Shown here: piece by piece, positions 1 through 10,776 of the stretch
How the letters are laid out: each line of letters starts with the position of its first letter
Numbering within the stretch: position 1 is the stretch's first letter
Assembly: GCA_009733575.1 (NCBI GenBank)
Contig: ML769391.1
Location: 92,620-156,619 of the forward strand
Length of the DNA stretch: 64,000 nucleotides
From: Gymnopus androsaceus JB14
Lineage: Eukaryota; Basidiomycota; Agaricomycetes; Agaricales; Omphalotaceae
Reading direction: 5' to 3'
The notes under the pieces: model-generated
The model's database searches: none
Told to the model about the DNA's origin: nothing
Seen by the model: only the letters and a program-made list of their open reading frames with translations
Made by a program: the position numbers and the translations under genes

Positions 1-721
1 AGTAGTTATAAGTAAGTAAATCCGAAGTGAAGGTTAATCCAATAACTGAATTGAAACCTAGCGTGTATGCGTAATTGAGATAATCCTAAGGACTCCTAAG
101 GTCGAATGCAAGGCTCCAAGACTCGTATATGCGTACGGAGCGGACAGGAACGAGCGGGAGGACGGCGGGAAAGGCGAGAGTAAGGATGAAATCCTTACAT
201 CCTGTTGAAAGATGATACACTTATACCCGGATGCCTCAGGTGTTGGAGGCTTAGTATGATTCGGTTATTATGTGGATTGATGCCTCACCAGAATACAGGG
301 CTTAAACGACACTCTCAAGCAGTCTTTAAGCTCGGTTGGCTAGGCTGAGTAATTGACTGGCAATCAGTGAGCCTGAGTGAGGGAATGTTGAGAGGATGAG
401 CGACTCTGAGCACAGCAGTGGTAAGTTACGTATCTATGAGCACGAACCGGGGCCCATGAACTGTTGGACATAACATCCATGTAAGGATTTTAGCAAGTGG
501 TCGGGTCGATGATGGGAGTAAAGGATCAAGAAACCATTCCATTCTCGGATGTAACTATGAAGTATTCAACTAGGAAGGTAATATCAAATAAGTAAAGCAA
601 CTAAGAAACTAATTTCGAAACCACGAGACAAAACCCGTACGAGGAAGCGGTAAGATGGTCTCTGATCTGCATTTGGTCTCGATTTTTCCTGTATACTCGC
701 CACAATATCTTGTATTAAATC
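1..721. other. Intergenic stretch, nothing recognised
   Basis: No reading frame with protein-like composition and no RNA gene was seen on either strand. The stretch lies upstream of a decayed F-box copy and could be its degenerate 5' flank. Confidence 0.5.
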
Positions 722-2229
722 TTGATACTCAACACTTTGCACCGCCGAAATAATAGACCTTTTGGAAGATGTGGAAAAGGATATCGCAGATCACTCGGCC
801 GAAATATCGCAATTCTTTCACCGATAAAACTCCCTAATGAAATCCTGTACGAGATATTTATCCATTGTGGGCTGGGTGGCAATACAATTAACCGAGGCCC
901 GTATATATGAAGAAACAACCTGCATGGGCGGCTAGCAGTACAGGCGGAGGAGCATAGCACCATCCTGAAAACCTCTAATATGGTCGAGCATTTTTCTCAA
1001 CCTCCAGGACCATCCACGATTGACTCCGAAGACTGAAATGCTCGTTGCTCGAGCAATAAATACGTGTCTCGATCGCTCTCGTCCTCATCTTCTGACGCTG
1101 GAGATTCACGACGCTCATAACGGCCCTGGATGTTACCCGCCCAACCGTTTACTTAGGAATGCTGATATGTGGCGGTATGTCACATCACTCAACAGCCAAA
1201 CGAGCCCGAGATGCTCCGGTCCAATATTTCTTCTTTGCTGAGCTTTCCTGCTATAGAGACACCTGAAATTAACTGGTATCGTGAACCAATCTCGGGCCTG
1301 GAAGCATTCGAGCGCGCGCCAAAGCTTCGAAAGCTCCGGAGGGGATTTCTTGGATTTCCCAGAACGATATCCTTGGAGCCAACTCACACGTATTGAGTTC
1401 TATCATTTCCATGGACCCGTTTCACTGCTCTCCGTGTATGTGCCAGTCTCCAAACATTATTGATTGAAGCAAGTTATAAGCTATGATCCTCCTTCTGGTG
1501 CTCCCATGAACGGTACTATTGCTCAACTCATTGAACTTGCTGCAGCTGCGCCAATTACATATCACTTCAGTTGGAAACGCTTCAGAGGTCGACTATGACA
1601 CCCTCGAGCTCATTTTACCTCTCTCACTCTTCCTTCCCTTACTGAGCTCACACTCGACGCCTACTGTGATAAAGAATTCGTTGGCAACTGGCCTCAAGCC
1701 CATTTCGAGGCGTTTATTGTGCGTTCGCGGTGCAAAGTCACCACTCTCAAGGTAGACAGGCTTGGACACGCAGGCATTACGTCTGTTTAGGGCACTACCC
1801 ACCGTCCGCAGAAGATTCAAGGTATTGGAGGATGAGAGTCAGTTGATGATCACGACAGCGCTGGTCAAAGGGCTTGGTGTATTTATTAATAATTGAACAA
1901 AATCCACTCGACTTTTGTGAAGCCGAGCACGGGGGAATGGAGGTACTCCTTCCAAACCTTGAGCAGCTCATCATTGCGTCGCGCTGCGAATAGGATTCGG
2001 ATTCAATCAACGAATTTGCATTGGCGGAAATTATGGGCAACAGACGCAACATTTGTCTCGGTGCTCAAAGTTCAGTTTCTGGCACTGTCTGGGATCTATT
2101 TCGGTGACCTACCTCTCCGCCGGGCGGGCGATGGGTAGCTTAGTGCGGAGGACACTGGAGTATCTGAGAGATGACGGGCTCGATTTTTTGTGGAAGGAGA
2201 TTGAGGTGGTAGACAGATTGAGGTAGACA
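722..2229 (+). pseudogene. Decayed F-box protein gene
   Basis: Fragments in all three forward frames match, in order, the intact F-box proteins at 3923-5677 and 33496-35262. Near 751 one frame gives LLxDVEKDIADHSAEIS, the coiled N-terminal segment. Near 826 another gives KLPNEILYEIFIHCGLGGN, the F-box core. Near 2060-2229 come remnants of the conserved C-terminus (LKVQ.L, then YLRDDGLDFLWKE). A block between the coiled segment and the F-box is missing, and many stops and frame changes follow. F-box proteins normally bind Skp1 in SCF ubiquitin ligases; this copy cannot encode one. It lies in the same orientation as the intact paralog 1.7 kb downstream, so a local duplication that decayed is the likely origin. 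Confidence 0.8.
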
Positions 2230-2687
2230 GTTGATTTATACCTAATTAATAGAGACACGATTTGAATTCGTCAGAGAATCCCCGACACTGACCGAAGGGA
2301 AAGGGAGGGTTCTGTAGACAATGATCGAACGAAAAAGAACTGAAACTCAACAATTTTCTCCCACGCTCCGTGATTTATAATATGAGTTTTGCTTCCGGTT
2401 GCTTTCTTCGTCTGCTACCATCGTATCGACGTTGACGTTTGACCGTTAAGAGTCTAATATTATGTCTTCTCTTGCTGCTATTTACTTTGAGCAATTGTCG
2501 TTATTGCCCACCTGGTCTCTGTCAAGTTGCGATGTTGCCTTGAGAGATATCTTAGGCTCGCTTAAAGTCAACGATCTGCAACCTCACGTCGAGCGGCGTA
2601 TGAATAAGCATTCCCTTGTCGACCAGATCATACTGGCTATGCGTTCTACTCAATATTCCTTTCAAGGTAATCAAAATTGTTATTTGG

Positions 2688-2695
2688 ACACTTGC
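2688..2695. repeat. Left copy of MITE target-site duplication
   Basis: ACACTTGC, repeated exactly at 2921-2928 immediately outside the other terminal repeat. Confidence 0.85.
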
Positions 2696-2920
2696 CCAGC
2701 CTCCTTCCCAGGCTGCGGGACTCGCGGACCGCTGGTACCGAATTCGAGACGAATTACTCGTCCCTACGCCTGGCACATTTCGGCGCCGGAAATTCCGAAT
2801 CACACTTAAAAATGGGCACTGCCACCATTGCCCCGAAATGTGCCAGGCGTAGGGACGAGTAATTCGTCTCGAATTCGGTACCAGCGGTCCGCGAGTCCCG
2901 CAGCCTGGGAAGGAGGCTGG
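2696..2920. mobile_element. Foldback MITE with 88-bp perfect TIRs and 8-bp TSD
   Basis: Bases 2696-2783 are the exact reverse complement of 2833-2920 (88 bp), separated by a 49-bp spacer. The element is flanked by the direct repeat ACACTTGC (2688-2695 and 2921-2928). Removing element plus one repeat restores an open frame across the site. An 8-bp target duplication is typical of hAT superfamily transposons, so this is probably a non-autonomous hAT-like foldback element. No coding capacity. Complete identity of the arms suggests recent insertion or arm homogenisation. Confidence 0.88.
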
Positions 2921-3922
2921 ACACTTGCCGTGCTTTTGAACAACGATTTGGACCTGTGTTATACCGCTGTCTAATCCAATCCTTGACTCTTGAAGTTGAT
3001 CTGGACCGCGAGCCCTTGCCTTACGCTAACAGCGATTTTTTACCTGCTTTGAGGTTGGCTTTTTCTGCATGCCCGCCGGATGATTTAGATCGCCTGTTGA
3101 CTGCTTTGCTTGTGAAGAAAACTAACAAGGATGGTTCTGTTTTACATCGTCTCAATGCCCCTGACGGCGCAGGAGTCATTCATAGTAGGAGTCATTCATA
3201 GTACAGATATGGTCATTTTTCTGTGCAAGGTTTTCTTGGCGCATTTTTGTTTTCTATATTCTCTCCAATGCAAAAATTTGGTTGAGCTCTACTTCTCAGA
3301 AAATCACACCATTATAGATTCGTGGCCTTTTTACAATGCTTTTGATTTGGTGTTCGCTGTCCTAGAAGGACGGGGTTATCCTTATTCAGTCTTAAATGCT
3401 GCTACCGTAGTGCTCAAAAGTTATAACGCGAAGTCTCTGATGGGGTTACCCGTTCCTGGATCTAGCAATGATCGCAGACGTACTGAAAGGAAGGAGGCTC
3501 GCATCGCTCGAGTTGCTGACGAACTGAATGCGTTGGAGGATGCAAAACTAACATGGCCCCAGCCAATACCACACGAGACGATTATGGATTGCCTGCGTAC
3601 GTACCGGGATGCTATTCAATATATTCCTTTGTCTGTATGTGCCTCATGTGGCGCTGAAGACCGGCTGCGTTCAGGCTCTTCGTGTTCGTTAGCGAGCTTA
3701 CCTTCCGTGGGCCCGGGCAGAGGCCTGTCGGGGATTGCCGCGCTAGCGGCGCTAAGGATAATATAACCTATAAGCGTCGGGCAGCGTCGGGCGCGCCGTA
3801 ACCGGGCACCTGACAACCGACAGTCTTCCTTTGATTTTTTCTTATCGACCACTATCTTGAAGGCAAGTGTTCACAGTCATTTTTTTTTCCAAATTCTGTT
3901 CCGATACTGATTCTCGCCAAAG

Positions 3923-5677
3923 ATGGCACCCTCAGACTCGGATCCACCAACTACTTTCGCCATTCCGCGCGTCTCAGCCGGCGCCATAACATCTCTTCAA
4001 GAATCACTGCGTACCGAAAAGGCCATCTCTGAGGACATGGCCTCCGAAATTTCTCAGCTTCTAGATGATATAGCCCATGATGTTGCGGATTACTCCACCG
4101 ATATCTCACGACTTGAACGCCAAATTCTCTCCTTAAGGATGAAACACGACGTCCTAAAATGCGCCGAAAAATGGGCACGTTCTATCCTTGCGCCAGTAAG
4201 GAGACTTCCCAACGAGATCCTACACGAAATCTTCACTTATTGCGGCTCGGGTGGCAACATCATCTACTGTACGACTCTAACGTCCGATGTAATGAGACAG
4301 CCTGCATGGGCTGTGAGCAGCACATGTGCGAAGTGGAGACACATAGCGCTGTCTTGCAAGCCGCTTTGGTCAAATATCTGTCTTGATTTTCCCCCCAGCA
4401 CACCAGTTTCGACGCCACGAGTCCCACTGTGTACTCCTAGCCATGCAATATCCAGGTGTCTGCATATGTCTCGCCAGCACCCATTGACATTAGAAATCAG
4501 AGACTGGGACATTACCTTCATTGGTACAATAGGCCTTTTGCTCACCCATGCGTCCCGATGGAAAGACGTTTACTTGGGCCGCAACGTTGTGGTTTCCAAC
4601 ATGCCCCTTTTCTCCGGGTACCATTTCCCTACTCTGGAGACAATGAGCATCAGTCAAGACCCACTTCATCTTCATTATTTCCAAAATGCTCCTTCCCTTC
4701 GACGGGTCACTCTCAACGGAAGTCTGCCTAATGGGAGTCTGCCTTCCAGACTCCTATCGTTTCCTTGGGCGCAGATCACCCATCTTGACCTGAAGCAATT
4801 CCATGGACCCGTTTTCACCGCATTGAGTGCGTGCACTAATCTTGAAGAGTTGAAAATATTAGCAGAGCACTCCTTTGAGCAAGCTCCTCCATCTGCCGCA
4901 CCAACGCCATTTATCGAGCTCCCTAAATTACGGAAGCTGTGCATCGTTGCTCAAGGAAACGCCTTTGATGCTGCGTACAATATCCTAAATCTCATTTTCG
5001 CTATCCTCACCCTTCCCTCGTTGAACAGTATGGAGCTCTCGAGCGGGGGTACACGATTCTATGGACTTTGGCCTCAGTCCCTGCTTGTAGCCTTTGTTCA
5101 ACGGTCTCGATGTTCGATCATTGCGCTTAAACTCCACGCAATGTCATTGTCGCGCTCAGAGGTGCAAGGTTTATTCTCTGCTTTGCCCAGCATCCGTGAG
5201 CTGATGATCGAGGATTCGAGGATGATGTTCAGGGACACAGGTCGCTTGACATTAACCTCTGAACTTGTCACTTGTCTGTCTGCCTTTACTGCAAGGGATC
5301 CTTTCGAGAATGAGAGGGCCACGCTGCTTCCAAACCTTCAGCAACTGGTATTGCGGTCTCGTTGCAGACCGTCCCACTCAGACTCTATGTATCCACAGAC
5401 GGTAGACAAATTGGACGATACGGTATTGGTAAACATGATCAAATCGCGCTGGATTCCAGAACCCGAGTATGCCTCATTACTCAAAGTTCAGTGTCTGCAG
5501 TCTGTGTCGGTGACCTATCTTGCTGCTGGGCGGGTGATGGATAGTTCAGCACAGAGGACGCTGGAGTGTTTGAGACATGACGGCCTCAAATTTCGTTGGA
5601 TGAGTGAGGTGGATGTTGAGGTGGATGTTGAGGTGGATGTTGAACAGGCGGACAGTGACGAGGAAGACATGATTTGA
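3923..5677 (+). CDS. F-box domain protein, 584 aa
   Basis: Single-exon frame. The N-terminus (about residues 30-85) is a heptad-like coiled region (LLDDIAHDVADYSTDISRL), then the F-box core RRLPNEILHEIFTYCG (about 92-107), then a WxxxxxCxxWRxIAL motif typical of agaricomycete F-box proteins, then several hundred residues of degenerate leucine-rich repeats. Such proteins are thought to be substrate receptors of SCF E3 ubiquitin ligases; the target is unknown. The C-terminus is acidic and holds a 12-bp unit repeated three times (5606-5641) encoding VDVE. The closest relative in the window is the minus-strand gene at 33496-35262; they share a C-terminal MIKSRW and GRVMDSSA signature. A decayed relative lies just upstream. 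Confidence 0.88.
   Translation: MAPSDSDPPTTFAIPRVSAGAITSLQESLRTEKAISEDMASEISQLLDDIAHDVADYSTDISRLERQILSLRMKHDVLKCAEKWARSILAPVRRLPNEILHEIFTYCGSGGNIIYCTTLTSDVMRQPAWAVSSTCAKWRHIALSCKPLWSNICLDFPPSTPVSTPRVPLCTPSHAISRCLHMSRQHPLTLEIRDWDITFIGTIGLLLTHASRWKDVYLGRNVVVSNMPLFSGYHFPTLETMSISQDPLHLHYFQNAPSLRRVTLNGSLPNGSLPSRLLSFPWAQITHLDLKQFHGPVFTALSACTNLEELKILAEHSFEQAPPSAAPTPFIELPKLRKLCIVAQGNAFDAAYNILNLIFAILTLPSLNSMELSSGGTRFYGLWPQSLLVAFVQRSRCSIIALKLHAMSLSRSEVQGLFSALPSIRELMIEDSRMMFRDTGRLTLTSELVTCLSAFTARDPFENERATLLPNLQQLVLRSRCRPSHSDSMYPQTVDKLDDTVLVNMIKSRWIPEPEYASLLKVQCLQSVSVTYLAAGRVMDSSAQRTLECLRHDGLKFRWMSEVDVEVDVEVDVEQADSDEEDMI
5606..5641 (+). repeat. Coding tandem repeat, 12 bp x 3
   Basis: Three exact GAGGTGGATGTT units encode VDVE repeats in the acidic tail of the F-box protein. 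Such in-frame repeats are prone to copy-number change. Confidence 0.9.
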
Positions 5678-5763
5678 ACACTATTGATATCTAGACACAT
5701 AATTACATATATCCTCATTTATCATGCGATACCAATAGTTGTTGTATTACCTCGGTTCAGAAT

Positions 5764-7283
5764 TTACAATTTTGACTTCATTTTCGCTCCTGAATAGCCT
5801 CCCACCTCGATAACAACTTTACCGAATTGCTCTCCTGATTTCAACATTTCAAATCCCTTCTCTGCATTTTCCAGGCCGTGGAAGACGTGTGATACAACGG
5901 GTACAATTTCATGTTTTGAAAGAAACTCAGTAGCATCGCGAAGGTCCTGCATTGAACCCATTGTCGAGCCTGGAGCCTTGATTAGCCTGGAATGAAGAGG
6001 GATAATTGGAGCGACGCTCACCGATAAGTTTCTGATTCCGCATTACTTCGCGCATGGTGAAAGTGATTTTGGGATTGGCGGTCCTATACTTAATGTATGT
6101 GTGACTTCCCATAGATAGCTGTGTCTTAACTCACATTCCATAACATACTACCCTTCCTCCCTGTTTCAAGATTGATCCAACAGAGCTCATAATGTCTCCT
6201 CCTCCAGAGTCAATGACGGCGTCAAGTGTTGCTGAAAAGCCGGCAGGGTTGTTTTTTCTGACCAGCTTGTGAATCTGTTTCGGCCAGTCCGCTTCGCAAA
6301 ATGAGGAGAGATAAATATCACCGAAACAAAAGACGCTTACCGTTTTTATAACTTGCTCCACCTAGAGCACCCAGTGCTATAGCCTTGTCGATCTTCTCCT
6401 GGCTGCCGCTGGTAACATAGACTGAGGCGCCCTGAGCAACAGCTAGCTGCAGCGCGACAAGTGCCACGCCGCCTCCAATGCCAGTGATAAGTATATTTTG
6501 ACCTCTCTGGACGGCTGCGTTGATCATTGTTGCTCTACAGAAGATGAAATATACAGCGTATTAGCATGAAGTTACACTGGAGCGATTTGTGTGAATGCAC
6601 ACCTCCACGCAGTAAGACCCGCAAGTGGCCAGGCCGCCATGTCAGTATCACTGAGATGCGAGGCAGATGATATCACTTTATCCTTCTCAACGACTACGTA
6701 TTCGGCAAAAGTACCTAGGGCGGGCCAGCGAACACCACCAATGACCCCGAATCTGCATTTGCGAAAGATTGCTATGGTCAGAAAGAGCTTCGGAAACAGG
6801 TATCAAAGGAAACATTTACGGGCCCTCAGGTGCGTCGGGGTCATCATCCCACCCATGGGAAGGAGCTAGGAAGACTCTTCTGTTCAATATCGCATTGTCG
6901 TTAGCGTCCCCAGAAGCAACAACCACACCTAGACATTTGCGTGTTTAACACCAAATAGTAAAACAGCGACTCAATCCACGTACCCGCGCCATCTGCACCA
7001 AAGACACTGCCAGTTTGAACGCCGGGATACATCCCTTTCCGTATCCATACCTAGAATATAAATTAAACATTCGTTATCCATGAGCGCGTTGTATTGTACC
7101 AGTACGCACGTCGCGGTGATTGAAAGCAACCGCATGCATTTTAACGAGAATCTCTCCAGACTTGAGCTGGGGAAGAGGCAGGGTTTCAAGGGTTGCATCA
7201 TTGACGTATCCACTGTTTGACTTTCCGTTAGACTTGCGTACAACCACGGCCTTGGTCGTCGATGGGGCTTGAGTTTGACCCAT
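5764..7283 (-). CDS. Medium-chain dehydrogenase/reductase (quinone oxidoreductase / YogA-like), 372 aa
   Basis: Eight exons: complement of 5764-5969, 6022-6083, 6135-6291, 6341-6534, 6603-6752, 6820-6928, 6984-7050, 7110-7283. They sum to 1119 nt with consistent phases. The protein starts MGQTQAPSTTKAVVV, has the GroES-like N-terminal fold with FNHRDVWIRKGMYPG and FGADGAG, a substrate-domain segment (AEYVVVEKD), and an NAD(P)-binding Rossmann motif ITGIGGGVALVALQLA near residue 180, then the usual C-terminal GKVVIEV. Family members reduce quinones, enones or alcohols with NADPH; the substrate cannot be told from sequence. The four-cysteine structural zinc loop of classical ADHs is absent, as is common in this subfamily. 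Cytosolic location is inferred because no targeting signal was seen. The 5' end faces the TPR gene, so the 970-bp gap is a divergent promoter region. Confidence 0.9.
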
Positions 7284-8256
7284 TTTCCGAAATATACTAT
7301 ATGCCTTCGGGGTGTGCACGCAAAGATGTGGATAGAAATAATATGGTGGTGTAGTGGAGCAGATGATGTTGTAACGGATGGCTTTAGGTCTGATGACTGT
7401 AGATAGTAAGATGCAAGTTACACAAGTTACTTTGTGGGGTAGCCGGTATATTATTACCGAGTGCCGGTAAAGCGCCGATTTTAGCGCCAATGCTCCCCCA
7501 TGATCTTACGCGTGCATAATACGATAAATTTGGTATCATATTTTGGTGCTATTAGCTCCACTTGTCCAAATATTATGCTGACTTGTACGCATCTTCGTCG
7601 ACCCCATCGCAGGCAGACTCAGGCAGAACTTCGTCAGAACCACAGAAAAACCATCCACGCCGATTATACTGTACTCTGCATCTGAAAGCCATCGGTCTGC
7701 ACCAGGCCGGCGGCCCATCCTAGCTAAAGCACTGTCATCGAATATTTCGCTATTGATAAATCTGATTTCTTTATGCGTAGATTCACATCGCTGATAAAGA
7801 TGAGTTCTTGTACGACGCATAAAGAACTTCAATCTAGAAGAGATGAAATCGTGGTAGGAGTAAACCAAAGTTCGTTGTCAGCTCTATCACTTTCCGTTCT
7901 CTCAGTGCTGGAACATGACTGATTCCGAATAAGGAATCGTAAGTACTGCTTTGACCTTCTTTATTAAGACTGCTTACGCAAGCTGTTGTGCTTCGCTTCT
8001 CGGTCGTCACGTTTCCGCAACACGCGCCTTCTTCACTAGATTCTGGTGTCAATCTGTATCCACACCGATACGATACTCCATTCACTTGGTGCCTATCGGA
8101 CTCCAAAAAATTTGATCCTTCTATTTTGGCATCTGTCGACGAAGAAGAACAGTCCCAAATTTGGTTTAAGCGAACGAAAAATGCTATATATGTACAATCG
8201 CCCTTTCTGCTTAACCACCACATTTTCTCATCCCTCTGTTGCGTTTCCTTTAATTC
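7284..8256. other. Divergent promoter region
   Basis: Lies between the starts of the MDR oxidoreductase (minus) and the TPR protein (plus). Open frames here lack protein-like composition and were discarded. No repeat or RNA gene was recognised. Confidence 0.5.
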
Positions 8257-10466
8257 ATGGCATCCACTCAACCAGCCGATAATGATCATCTTGCAGAGAA
8301 GCTGAAGAAGGAAGGGAACGCTCTTTTTGTGGACAAAAAGTATGCCCAAGCCATAGAGAAATACAGCGAAGCCCTTCAAGTTGGGGGAGATAATGCCTTG
8401 TTGTACTCGAACCGTTCTGCTTGTCGAATGAAGCTCAAAAAGTATGTGTTCACATACTTCCGTGTCTTTTGTTGAAACCCATCGGTACCGTAGCTACTTG
8501 TACGCCGAATCGGATGCCAGCAAGGCCAGTGTGTTTTGTTTCATTGGCGACACTCTCCTAACCCCAGATATTTAGGCCGTTGACCTAGATCCTTCCTTTG
8601 CCAAAGGCTACGCTAGACTAGCGACCGCTCAAACGGTGAGTTTTCTCCCAATGAATGCCGGCAAGTTGTTTTTCGAACTGTCGTCGTTTCAAGGCATTGC
8701 GCGAGCCCTACCTCAGCATGCAATCGTGGGACAAGGCTTTGGACAAGTTGCCCAAGACCAACTTGAATCTCTTAGATCTCAAGCGCAGGTCGGAATATAC
8801 TACAAGCCGCACTGCAGCCCTCCACTCGTGGAGAGAACGCAAGCTTGAGACGGCGGAGCGAATTCGGGAATGGGGACAGCTGACGGCAGAACTGGACTTT
8901 GAGGACCTACCATGGATTGCTCGTACAAAGAAGAAGTTCTCAACCAAGTGGAAGAAGTTGAGAGGAAAAGGGACGGACCTTCCATGGGTTGTCTGCGCGA
9001 AGAAAATAATGCCTCGATTGATCAAGGAGAAGGATTGGTCGAGCTGCGTAAGTTTATTCGTTTCGTCTTGTCGAAACCCATGCTCAGCACTCTACAGGCC
9101 TGGACATTGACTAGGGCACATAAGAGTTTAGTTAACGGAGTTCGCGCTTACAAGCATCGGAATTTTCTGATGGTAATTCTTCATTCCCAAACCCGTCTTT
9201 TGCTCTCAAAGCGATTCTCTTTAGGCCTTGACTCTCATGTCAAACGCTATTCTCACAGACTACCGCGTCTTCCAGGTGCAGGACCTATACGACATCAAAG
9301 CTGGTGGGCCAATTGTTTCATATCTCAAGATTCGCATCGCACTCATCTCCGTATGTTCCAGTTTTCGAAAACTGTGGATCCTACTCCAGAGAATGGCCCG
9401 AGAATAGCCCGCTCGATTTGATCCAGAGCGAAGTTCTCAAACATTTAGACGTCGATGGTGTCTGCAGTTGGGATGCGATACGACCAGCTCTTGATATCAC
9501 TGTCCGGTTAGTCGTTCTCATATCCCCAACGTCTCGAAATGTTTACTGTTTGGGTAGCGTTTGGATCTGCGACGCATTCTTTCGAGGAAGATACGACGAT
9601 AACCTCGTCGCGGAGGCTGAATATCTCGCTTGGGCTGTCGACTTGATTCAATGGGGAAGACAACAGTTCACCGAGGTGAACAAGGAAGTCCGAGGCGAAA
9701 TTTTCGAAATCGAATTCTTACGCTGTGTGCAAAAGTTACACATTAGGGCACTTCGCAAGGTATTTTCGTCGACTTATCTCCTCAAAAGTCGCTGCTCACT
9801 TTGCTCGATACAGGGATTTCGCTACATGGATGCTTCCGCACTAGAAGAGGCTCTTCGAACGGCAGATCAACTCATCTCTGATATCAACGCCCAACCTACT
9901 CCTTCTCGTAAAACTAATCCTGCGAAGGTGGCCGCATCATATTATCATCCTAAAGGAGAAGCCTTCAGGTAAGTAAGCCTACCTGAACTACATTCCAGTA
10001 GCATACTCACTTCTCGCAGATTGAAGGGGGTCTATTACATGGTGAAAGACGTCGAAAACATGATGGAAACGTTCCAGGAATTTCAAGGTGTACGAATGCT
10101 TTTGCAATTCCTGTCCCCGGATTACACGTGCCTTCTTCGAAGTTATGAAAACTTTGTCAAGGCTGCCAAATGCGTTGGCGAAGACGACGAACTTCATGTT
10201 GGTATGTCTTCTTCTTTACCTCGCTGCCTAATATCTTTTAAACTCATTCGTCATTTCCAGCATTCCTCAGCTATGCAGCCGCGACAATCTCCTTTACCCC
10301 GAGGACTGCTCGGTTAAGACCAATCCTCGAGCGGATTCGGCGTACTCTTCCGAAAAGAAGCAATATATGGGAGCGGTCATTCTTGGGGGATAGTCGAGAT
10401 GCATGTCTATATGAAGTAATGAGCGAGGACGAGAGGTCGCGATTCGGAGTGACCCGGGGCTATTAG
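8257..10466 (+). CDS. TPR-domain protein, about 559 aa
   Basis: Eleven exons fit: 8257-8441, 8494-8530, 8576-8635, 8694-9047, 9098-9172, 9225-9303, 9362-9506, 9558-9759, 9814-9968, 10020-10201, 10261-10466 (1680 nt). The N-terminus holds tetratricopeptide repeats: AEKLKKEGNALFVDKKYAQA, AIEKYSEAL, LYSNRSACRMKL and then DASKA..AVDLDPSFAKGYARLA, the helix-turn-helix pattern of Hsp70/Hsp90 co-chaperones. The remaining 400 residues contain no domain I recognise. The splice after SDASKA (8530/8531) is the least certain, because the TPR spacing would be better without the two added residues. TPR proteins bind peptide tails of partner proteins; a co-chaperone or scaffold role is inferred only. Confidence 0.82.
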
Positions 10467-10776
10467 TGTACTTGTGCTTTGATGATTGTCATTTTCTTGC
10501 CAAATGGCAACTGTTACGATATCAATTCTTTCAATGTACTCAAGTAGCTATAGTAAACTATGCGGCTCTCAGGAATTGAAAATCGTTCCTCGTTCTGTAT
10601 TCTGTCAACAGACTCTCGAATTTCCTTAAAGCTCGCCCGCTTATGAAGGCTTATGAAATTTCAATTTTAGGCGCTAAACTTGCTTAATTTGGACATGCGC
10701 TAATCAACATCCATGACCTTCCCAAACGCAATCAACATCCAACTCTTACGGCCAGCGATTTTGCATTGAAGAAAGC
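10467..10776. other. Intergenic stretch, nothing recognised
   Basis: 3' flank of the TPR gene, with no convincing reading frame or repeat. Confidence 0.5.

Larger units (their letters stand above)
2462..3763 (+). pseudogene. Helitron-helicase-like N-terminal fragment, disrupted
   Basis: Open segments at 2462-2695, 2921-3200 and 3250-3763 read as parts of one protein once a 225-bp insertion (2696-2920) is removed; the frame then joins YLDTC to RAFEQRFGP. The last segment carries a basic helix (NDRRRTERKEARIARVADEL) followed by TWPQPIP..., a C.RTYRDAIQY stretch and CASCGAE. That arrangement resembles the N-terminal region of fungal Helitron helicases, but this is from memory of the family and not a search. 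A 16-bp tandem duplication near 3171-3202 and the loss of any downstream helicase domain show the copy is dead. The stretch after 3680 is GC-rich and no longer protein-like. It may instead be an unrelated host gene fragment. Confidence 0.4.

Noticed and set aside
3716..3765. GC hairpin followed by CTAA, like a Helitron 3' end
   Set aside because: The base after CTAA is not T, the hairpin is short, and there is no matching 5' TC end identified.
7834..8379. Minus-strand frame of 181 codons
   Set aside because: Overlaps the TPR gene start on the other strand and shows no domain or splice support.
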